Shown here piece after piece: positions 1-4,898 of a stretch of 6,713 nucleotides of DNA. The position numbers and the translations under genes are program-made. Position 1 is the first letter of the stretch. The number at the start of each line of letters is the position of its first letter. This stretch comes from Candidatus Gastranaerophilales bacterium. Lineage in GTDB: Bacteria > Cyanobacteriota > Vampirovibrionia > Gastranaerophilales > Gastranaerophilaceae. The notes under the pieces are model-generated. The model ran no database searches, was not told the origin of the DNA, and saw nothing but the letters and a program-made list of their open reading frames with translations. The stretch covers positions 1-6,713 of the forward strand of contig JAJPXE010000236.1 of NCBI GenBank assembly GCA_021205645.1. Direction: 5' to 3'.

Positions 1-23
1 GATAAACACCGGAATAATCTTGA

Positions 24-37
24 GCTAATATATTAGC
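24..37. repeat. Perfect 14-bp palindrome just past the mnmG stop
   Basis: GCTAATATATTAGC reads the same on both strands and lies one base downstream of the mnmG stop codon. As RNA it could form only a 5-bp stem with a 4-base loop, and no U-tract follows on either strand, so it does not look like an intrinsic terminator. It could be a small protein-binding site or chance in AT-rich DNA. Confidence 0.45.
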
Positions 38-38
38 A

Positions 39-1904
39 CTATTTTGAAAGCAATACCATAAGAACGGAAATATCAGCGGGTTTCACTCCGCCGATGCGTG
101 ATGCCTGTGCCAGTGTTTTGGGTCTTATTTTAGCAAGTTTTTCTCTGGTTTCACTTGAGATATGTGTCATTGCAGAGTAATCAATATTATCGGGAATTTT
201 ATATTTTTCGAGCTTTCCCGCCTGTTCAACCTGCTGTGACTGACGTTTTAAATATCCGTCATATTTAATCAAAACTTCAACTTCATCCGTTACTGCTTCG
301 GGCAGGTTAAGCACCCGTGCTTCATTGTCCAGTTCCCGAATTGTATCATAACTGATATTCGGTCTTTTTAGCAGCTCCGATAACCGAATGCCTCTGTCGA
401 TATGTTCTTCGTATTTTGCCAGAATTGAATTAACTTCAGACGATGCAGATATTTTAACTTTTGTGAGCCGCCCTGTTTCATTTTTAATATGATTTTGTTT
501 TTCTTTAAACCGTTTATACTGACATTCATCAATAAGTCCGATTTTGTGTCCGGTTTCTGTAAGTCGTTCATCAGCATTATCCTGTCTTAGAAGCAATCTG
601 TATTCGGAGCGTGAAGTCAGCATTCTGTACGGTTCTTCAATATCTTTTGTAACCAGATCATCAACAAGTGTCCCAAGATATGATGAGCTTCTGGAAAGCT
701 CAAGCATTTCTGATGAATTAATATAATTAAAAGCATTGATACCCGCAAGCAAACCTTGAGCGGCAGCTTCTTCGTATCCGCTTGTTCCGTTAATTTGTCC
801 GGCACAAAAAAGTCCTTTAACGAGTTTTGTCATCAGTGTATGTTCTATCTGTATTGCAGGCAGATAGTCATATTCAACAGCATAAGCAGGTTTGATTATA
901 TGAGCTTTTTCAAGTCCCGGCAGCGAACGCACCATTTGCACCTGAACATCTGCGGGCAAACTTGTCGAAAACCCCTGTATATATAATTCATAAGTACCTA
1001 ATCCTTCCGGCTCTATAAAGATATGATGCGAAGGATTTGAGGCAAAACGTATGATTTTATCCTCAATTGAAGGACAGTATCTCGGACCTACACCATGTAT
1101 AAGTCCCTGATACATAGGGGATTTGTCTAAATTTGCTTTTATTATATTGTGTGTTTGCTCCGTTGTTCTTGTTAAATAACACGGAACCTGTTTCCTTATT
1201 GGACGATTTGGTTTAAACGAATAAAAATGCATCTTTTCATCACCCGGCTGTATGGTCATTTTTGAATAATCAACAGTTCTTTTGTCAATCCTGCAAGGGG
1301 TACCCGTTTTGAGCTTTTTAACCGTAAAGCCCAGTTTTCGCAGCGACTCAGATAGACCTATAGCGGGCATTTCCCCGAGTCTGCCCGCACGATACGATTT
1401 TAATCCGATAAATATCCTGCCGTCTAGCGAAGTTCCCGTCGTCAGGATAACGGCTTTTGAATAATATTCATTACCGTATTCATCCAGCACAGAGCAGATT
1501 TTACCGTTATTGACAACCAAATCCGTTATACAACACTGTTTAAGGTAAATATTATCAATTCCTTCAATGACATTACGCATATAATTCATATATTCTTTTT
1601 TGTCGGACTGTGCACGTAAGGCTCTGACGGCAGGACCTTTTGAGGAATTTAAAATTTTCATTTGAACATAAGTTTCATCGGCGGCTTCGCCCATAACACC
1701 GCCGAGAGCATCAATTTCTCTGACAAGTGTTGATTTTGCAGGTCCGCCGATAGCAGGATTACACGGCATAAGTGCTATATTATCAAGATTCAAAGAACAT
1801 AAAAGAACTTTTGCTCCCAGCCTTGCGGCACTGATTGCCGCCTCACATCCAGCATGACCGCCTCCGGCTACTATTATATCAAACCTGTTCTCTATATATG
1901 ACAT
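39..1904 (-). CDS. mnmG: tRNA uridine-5-carboxymethylaminomethyl modification enzyme MnmG (GidA)
   Basis: MnmG is the FAD- and NADH-dependent subunit that, with the GTPase MnmE, installs the (carboxymethyl)aminomethyl group on wobble U34 of certain tRNAs, using methylene-tetrahydrofolate; it acts in the cytoplasm. The protein is 621 aa from this start, full length for the family. Seen directly: the FAD-binding GGGHAGCEAA at residues 14-23; PCNPAIGGPAKS with Cys48; GGPAKSTLVREIDALGG; SKGPAVRALRAQ near 88-99; RYCPSIEDK with Cys277; and the second family signature AGQINGTSGYEEAAAQG near 368-384. Also present are SRSEYRLLLRQDNADERL and the C-terminal MnmE-contact region IRPKTLAQASRIGGV. Cys48 and Cys277 correspond to the two conserved catalytic-region cysteines known from the E. 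coli enzyme. An in-frame ATG eight codons upstream (1928) is possible; 1904 is preferred because it puts GGGHAG at the usual distance from the N-terminus. Neither start has a Shine-Dalgarno sequence. The gene seems to stand alone. Confidence 0.97.
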   Translation of the reverse strand: MSYIENRFDIIVAGGGHAGCEAAISAARLGAKVLLCSLNLDNIALMPCNPAIGGPAKSTLVREIDALGGVMGEAADETYVQMKILNSSKGPAVRALRAQSDKKEYMNYMRNVIEGIDNIYLKQCCITDLVVNNGKICSVLDEYGNEYYSKAVILTTGTSLDGRIFIGLKSYRAGRLGEMPAIGLSESLRKLGFTVKKLKTGTPCRIDKRTVDYSKMTIQPGDEKMHFYSFKPNRPIRKQVPCYLTRTTEQTHNIIKANLDKSPMYQGLIHGVGPRYCPSIEDKIIRFASNPSHHIFIEPEGLGTYELYIQGFSTSLPADVQVQMVRSLPGLEKAHIIKPAYAVEYDYLPAIQIEHTLMTKLVKGLFCAGQINGTSGYEEAAAQGLLAGINAFNYINSSEMLELSRSSSYLGTLVDDLVTKDIEEPYRMLTSRSEYRLLLRQDNADERLTETGHKIGLIDECQYKRFKEKQNHIKNETGRLTKVKISASSEVNSILAKYEEHIDRGIRLSELLKRPNISYDTIRELDNEARVLNLPEAVTDEVEVLIKYDGYLKRQSQQVEQAGKLEKYKIPDNIDYSAMTHISSETREKLAKIRPKTLAQASRIGGVKPADISVLMVLLSK

Positions 1905-1910
1905 ACAATA

Positions 1911-1916
1911 ATTATA
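1911..1916 (-). promoter_or_regulatory. mnmG -10 box, TATAAT six bases before the ATG
   Basis: On the minus strand the sequence reads TATAAT, then six bases (TATTGT), then the mnmG ATG at 1904. A transcript starting seven bases after the box would begin on the A of the start codon, giving a leaderless mRNA. No convincing -35 box is seen. A second minus-strand hexamer, TATAAC (1940-1935), lies exactly six bases before the alternative ATG at 1928. Confidence 0.6.
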
Positions 1917-1933
1917 CAACAAATCCATATGTG

Positions 1934-1942
1934 TGTTATAAT
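1934..1942 (+). promoter_or_regulatory. Extended -10 promoter of the exported Tyr-rich protein gene
   Basis: TGTTATAAT is a perfect TATAAT (1937-1942) preceded by the TGn of an extended -10 element. It is followed by six bases (CAGAGT) and the ATG at 1949. A purine start at 1949 would make the mRNA leaderless, consistent with the absence of a ribosome-binding site. A weak -35 (TATACA, 1913-1918, 18-bp spacer) is possible. The box overlaps a minus-strand TATAAC, so the element is nearly symmetrical. Confidence 0.65.
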
Positions 1943-1948
1943 CAGAGT

Positions 1949-2545
1949 ATGAAAAAGTTTTTAATAAGTTTATTTATATTATTCAGTTTGTCAGGTGGTT
2001 TTACGACAACTGCTTTTGCTGAGGTCTTTGACTATGTCGGCGGAAATTTCGACTGGCTCTACCTCACGAATTCCGAACGCAAACAAAGAGTTACGCAGTT
2101 GTTTAACATAATGTTTCCCAAAGGTTATGTAACTAATTTTCCGCGGGGTATGTTAAAAGATAAACTGGGTAAATATCTCAAAGATGCGGATTACAAAATC
2201 CATTACGATGCGGTATGTGCGGGCTACACCCACTACAAAGATGTTGATTTGCAGCCGTTCACCTTAGGGCGTTCAAGATATGTATATATGTATGCCCTGC
2301 AGTATCCGAATGCACCGCAAAAAACGTTTTATTATGATGCAATGGGACGGCTTAAATTTATAGATTTTAGATATGGAGGATATCCGGAGTTTCCGTATTA
2401 TACAAAGAAATATGCAATCAACGGTAAACTCGTCAGAGCTATGTATCTTCAATCAGCTGATACAATGTATATTTTTTCAAATAAAGGCTCCTTTATCGGT
2501 GTTAAATACCAAAATACCATATACGGATTTAATTACACAAAATAA
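1949..2545 (+). CDS. Exported tyrosine-rich protein of unknown function
   Basis: This 198-aa protein begins with a textbook Sec signal peptide: MKKF, a hydrophobic stretch at residues 5-18, and a signal peptidase I site after AFA (residues 22-24). The mature part has 24 tyrosines in 174 residues, many other aromatics and a single cysteine (Cys90). Its N-terminal third (NFDWLYLTNSERKQRVTQLF) looks helical. From residue 110 it alternates short strand-like segments, for example FYYDAMGRLKFIDF, KYAINGKLVRAMYL and MYIFSNKGSFIGVKYQ, like antiparallel beta hairpins of the YD-repeat or MORN kind, though I do not assign either family. I recall similar proteins from gut Gastranaerophilales but know no function. 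A longer reading from an upstream ATG at 1835 would run through mnmG on the other strand and bury the signal peptide, so 1949 is the likely start. It is probably secreted or periplasmic and a substrate of LepB. Confidence 0.82.
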   Translation: MKKFLISLFILFSLSGGFTTTAFAEVFDYVGGNFDWLYLTNSERKQRVTQLFNIMFPKGYVTNFPRGMLKDKLGKYLKDADYKIHYDAVCAGYTHYKDVDLQPFTLGRSRYVYMYALQYPNAPQKTFYYDAMGRLKFIDFRYGGYPEFPYYTKKYAINGKLVRAMYLQSADTMYIFSNKGSFIGVKYQNTIYGFNYTK

Positions 2546-3169
2546 TTACACCTCGAAACAAATTGAATGTTCGGGTTCAATTTCCGCAACACGGTAGTTG
2601 TTCTCTAAAATCTGCAGGAGTTCCTGTTTATTCGGATTTTTATTGAATTTAAGCGGGTTTATATATCCCGATTTCGGCTGAGCGGAAAGAATAAACGCAT
2701 CCTCCGCAGCCGCAAGCGTATCGGTAAAAACGGGGTTTTTCTTTCCGAAAACCATACTCAGCGGAATACCGTTTTTATCAACAATGCCTGCAATGTTTGC
2801 TCCGAGAGAAAAACTCTCCTGTGCCTGTGTTGAACCTCCTGCTGCTGCATAATCGTATCCGCCGGTCAAAACAGCGGTTGCTTTTCCTGTCTTATCTTTA
2901 AAGCTTTTTATAATATAGTCAAGCGTATCAAGGAAATTAAAGCTTCTGTCCTCCGGTGCAAAATGCCCGATATATGTTTCTTCTCCGTTACTCATACCCA
3001 GTACGGAGCAGGTATTTGCACGGGTTGTGAATTTTTGAGTGCGTGAAACGACCCCGTCCCCCACTTTGTAATTCGGAAATTTACAAACCTCTTTAAACCC
3101 TTTTGATACTGTTTTTTCAAAAACCGGTATGTCTTGTATTATTATCTTTTTTATCGGGGTTAATATCAT
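2546..3169 (-). CDS. Soluble protein with a possible CheD/CNF-type deamidase core
   Basis: This 207-aa protein has no signal peptide or membrane segment and should be cytoplasmic. I do not recognise an annotated family. Residues 47-73 (KFTTRANTCSVLGM, then YIGHFAPED) resemble the catalytic core of the CheD glutamine deamidases: Thr48, Cys54 and His69 give Thr-x5-Cys and Cys-x14-His. In CheD the catalytic residues are Thr, Cys and His with Thr-x5-Cys, and in the CNF1 toxin Cys866 and His881 have the same 15-residue separation. Downstream, AVLTGGYDY (99-107) and SLGANIAGIVDKNGIPLSMV (121-140) echo CheD's FGGA segment and its iGxrN...gIpi segment. The activity and any substrate are inference, and no chemotaxis gene is nearby. 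A weak GGAAAGG (3183-3177) lies seven bases before the ATG. The stop codon abuts that of the convergent neighbour with no gap. Confidence 0.75.
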   Translation of the reverse strand: MILTPIKKIIIQDIPVFEKTVSKGFKEVCKFPNYKVGDGVVSRTQKFTTRANTCSVLGMSNGEETYIGHFAPEDRSFNFLDTLDYIIKSFKDKTGKATAVLTGGYDYAAAGGSTQAQESFSLGANIAGIVDKNGIPLSMVFGKKNPVFTDTLAAAEDAFILSAQPKSGYINPLKFNKNPNKQELLQILENNYRVAEIEPEHSICFEV

Positions 3170-3213
3170 TACACTGCCTTTCCAGATTAAATAATACTCC
3201 TGATAAAATATAT

Positions 3214-3242
3214 TTGACCTGTAAGCATCTGTCTTTTAATAA
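3214..3242 (+). promoter_or_regulatory. Possible sigma-70 promoter for the prenyl synthase-lepB operon
   Basis: TTGACC (3214-3219) is a five-of-six match to the -35 consensus and is followed after exactly 17 bases by TAATAA (3237-3242), a poor -10. If used, it gives a leader of about 70 bases containing the hairpin at 3256-3291. A second candidate is the extended -10 TGCTAAACT (3303-3311), seven bases before the ATG at 3319, which would instead give a near-leaderless mRNA. I cannot decide between them. Confidence 0.3.
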
Positions 3243-3255
3243 AACTTTACGGAAT

Positions 3256-3291
3256 GAGTCTGCGGAAAAATTAAAATTTTTCCACAGACTC
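3256..3291. repeat. 16-bp inverted repeat (hairpin) upstream of the prenyl synthase gene
   Basis: GAGTCTGCGGAAAAAT (3256-3271) and ATTTTTCCACAGACTC (3276-3291) pair over 16 bases with one mismatch around a four-base loop. In a minus-strand transcript the mismatch becomes a G-U pair, so the hairpin would be slightly more stable there. No U-tract follows on either strand. It lies between two divergent genes, 27 bases before the likely start of the plus-strand gene, so it is probably a 5' leader structure or operator rather than a gene-end terminator. Confidence 0.7.
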
Positions 3292-3318
3292 GAATTATTT
3301 CATGCTAAACTGTATTTT

Positions 3319-4119
3319 ATGTTGAGTTTTATGGACGATTTGATAAATAAAGAACTTGAGATTATAAAAGAGAGAATATGCAGGACAGATATACCCGCTG
3401 TTTCCGGTAAAATGATACGCTCCAAAATAGGACTGCTGATAATAAAATCTCTGGGGATTGAACCAACACAGGATTACATAAATCTGTTCTGTGCTATTGA
3501 ACTTATCCATAATGCTTCTCTGCTGCATGATGATGTTATTGATGAAGAAACCGAACGAAGAGGACAAATATCATTAAACAGGCAGCTCGGAAACAAAAAT
3601 GCAATCCTGTACGGGAATTTGCTTGTTGCTGATGCATTTGATTATTTGCTTAAAATAAATTCAATCAATCTCACATCAATAATAACACAAGCGATAAAAA
3701 ATATGTGTGAGGGCGAACTCTTACAAAAATCACACGCATATAAAATTCCCGGGCTAAAGGATTACATAGAAAAAACCCGACTAAAAACATCATCGCTTTT
3801 TACGGCATTAACAAAAGGGATAATTGAAATTTCTCAAAAAGAAAACATTGATTACCTCAACGAATTTGCTGAAAACTTCGGCATAGCATTCCAGATAACG
3901 AACGATTTAAAAAACGGTACGAAATCAGATATCGCAAACGGTATCTACACAGCACCGGTTATTTATTCGGGTTCAGTTACAATTACGAACACAGCTATTG
4001 AAAAAACAGGAAGTTTAATAGATAATTACACACAGAAAGCAGAAAAAGCACTTGAGAGTTTGCGGGATAGCGATTATAAAAAGTCACTGATTGGAGTAGT
4101 TAGATGTTTAAACAAATAA
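3319..4119 (+). CDS. Short polyprenyl (trans-isoprenyl) diphosphate synthase homologue with degenerate second Asp motif
   Basis: Family members condense isopentenyl diphosphate onto allylic diphosphates to make prenyl chains. This 266-aa protein is shorter than usual (about 300-330 aa). Recognisable in order: GKMIRSK (30-36) in place of GGKRLRP; the intact first aspartate motif HDDVIDEETERRG (70-82); GNKNAILYGNLL (91-102), where the usual GD is GN; GELLQ (132-136); RLKTSSLF (154-161); and FGIAFQITNDLKN (188-199). The second aspartate motif, normally DDxxD, reads NDLKN, and the loop after it is shortened before KSDIANGIYTAP. Ala66 and Ser67, five and four residues before the first motif, resemble long-chain synthases such as IspB. 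It may be a specialised synthase, a non-catalytic partner subunit or a weakened enzyme. Start: ATG 3319 or 3331, both without a good ribosome-binding site. The reading frame is open back to 3103, but that part overlaps the divergent gene and does not look family-like. It overlaps lepB by 16 nt. Confidence 0.88.
   Translation: MLSFMDDLINKELEIIKERICRTDIPAVSGKMIRSKIGLLIIKSLGIEPTQDYINLFCAIELIHNASLLHDDVIDEETERRGQISLNRQLGNKNAILYGNLLVADAFDYLLKINSINLTSIITQAIKNMCEGELLQKSHAYKIPGLKDYIEKTRLKTSSLFTALTKGIIEISQKENIDYLNEFAENFGIAFQITNDLKNGTKSDIANGIYTAPVIYSGSVTITNTAIEKTGSLIDNYTQKAEKALESLRDSDYKKSLIGVVRCLNK
4093..4096 (+). promoter_or_regulatory. lepB ribosome-binding site
   Basis: GGAG lies seven bases before the lepB ATG at 4104 and inside the end of the preceding gene. 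It is the clearest Shine-Dalgarno in the window and fixes the lepB start. It fits translation from an operon mRNA, in contrast to the two genes around 1905-1948 that lack any such site. Confidence 0.75.
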
Positions 4120-4742
4120 TTGACGGTTATAACAAATTCGGAGAAAAACACCCGAATATAAAAGAATGGACTGAAACATTCATTTTTGTCATCGTGATGG
4201 TAATTATAATCCGCTATTTTATCTGTGAAATACGCTGGATACCGTCAGGTTCAATGAAACCGACACTGATAGAGGGTGACAGAATTGTCGTAGAGAGGGT
4301 CACAAGGTTTTATAAAAAACCTGCAAGAGGTGATATTCTGGTTTTTTATCCGCCGTTTGTTAAACTTAATAACACAATTTGGGGAATACTTGCAAGACGC
4401 ACAGGTATTTTTTGTAGTGATGTAGCTTTTATAAAACGTGTTGTCGGACTTCCGGGGGATAAAATTGAAATAAAGAAAAATCCTGACGACAGATATGTTG
4501 TTCTTATCAATGACAAACCTTTAAAAGAAACGTATATATTAAGCGATTTTGATTCAATTCCGTGCAGCAAAACAATGTATTGCGGTCCGATGAAAGTTCC
4601 GGCCGGTAAATATTTTATGATGGGAGATAATAGAGGAAACTCGGAGGACAGCCGGTTCTGGGGCTTTTTGCCGGAAGAAAGAATTGTCGGACGCGCCATT
4701 TTTGTATTCTGGCCGCCCACAAGAATAAAAGAACTTTTTTAA
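4104..4742 (+). CDS. lepB: Signal peptidase I
   Basis: LepB removes N-terminal signal peptides from Sec and Tat substrates at the outer face of the cytoplasmic membrane. The 212-aa protein has a short cytoplasmic N-terminus, one membrane helix at about 24-43 and a periplasmic catalytic domain. Seen directly: IPSGSMKPTL with catalytic Ser50; RGDILVF (75-81); FIKRVVGLPGDKIEI with general-base Lys111; and the family signature MGDNRGNSEDSRFWG (173-187). All boxes are present in order, so it should be active. Between RGDILVF and the Lys box there is a longer linker than in minimal enzymes (about residues 84-108) containing Cys104. Cys154 and Cys160 form a Cys-x5-Cys pair that could be a disulfide. 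It is the second gene of an operon with the prenyl synthase homologue and overlaps it by 16 nt. No plus-strand terminator with a U-tract follows. Confidence 0.96.
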   Translation: MFKQIIDGYNKFGEKHPNIKEWTETFIFVIVMVIIIRYFICEIRWIPSGSMKPTLIEGDRIVVERVTRFYKKPARGDILVFYPPFVKLNNTIWGILARRTGIFCSDVAFIKRVVGLPGDKIEIKKNPDDRYVVLINDKPLKETYILSDFDSIPCSKTMYCGPMKVPAGKYFMMGDNRGNSEDSRFWGFLPEERIVGRAIFVFWPPTRIKELF

Positions 4743-4791
4743 CAAAAAAAATAAAACCTTATTGTGCACTAAAAAGCCGGCACAACAAGGT
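4740..4791 (-). terminator. Intrinsic terminator of the large minus-strand gene
   Basis: ACCTTATTGTGC (4756-4767) and GCACAACAAGGT (4780-4791) pair over 12 positions with one mismatch around a 12-base loop. On the minus strand the hairpin is followed by TTTATTTTTTTTGTT (4755-4741), a strong U-tract. On the plus strand it is followed by AAAAGG, so it should work only for minus-strand transcription coming from the gene ending at 4899. Its U-tract reaches the lepB stop codon. Confidence 0.75.
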
Positions 4792-4870
4792 AAAAGGTGT
4801 GTACGTGTATCAATAAATGGATTTCATTACTATTAATCGTGTATCTCTTAATATAGTTGAAAAATACATT

Positions 4871-4888
4871 AAACTTTTCAAAAAGTTT
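4871..4888. repeat. AT-rich short inverted repeat in the 3' leader of the large gene
   Basis: AAACTTTT and AAAAGTTT face each other across two bases. It lies between the large gene's stop codon and its terminator. The rest of 4792-4898 shows no gene. It is weak and may be chance in AT-rich DNA. Confidence 0.3.
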
Positions 4889-4898
4889 ATGCAGATTT

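Noticed and set aside
1..36. A plus-strand frame open from the window edge to a TAG at 34-36 (DKHRNNLELIY), which would be the end of a gene convergent with mnmG
   Set aside because: Eleven codons are too few to judge, and a second frame is also open to a TAA at 26-28. It cannot be told from chance without the flanking sequence.
24..37. The palindrome after mnmG as its transcription terminator
   Set aside because: The stem would be five weak base pairs and no U-tract follows on the minus strand.
1835..1948. A longer version of the exported protein starting at 1835
   Set aside because: It lies within mnmG on the opposite strand and places 38 unrelated residues before a perfect signal peptide.
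3103..3318. An N-terminal extension of the prenyl synthase homologue back to ATG 3103
   Set aside because: It would overlap the start of the divergent gene, run through the 16-bp hairpin, and add 72 residues that do not resemble the family.
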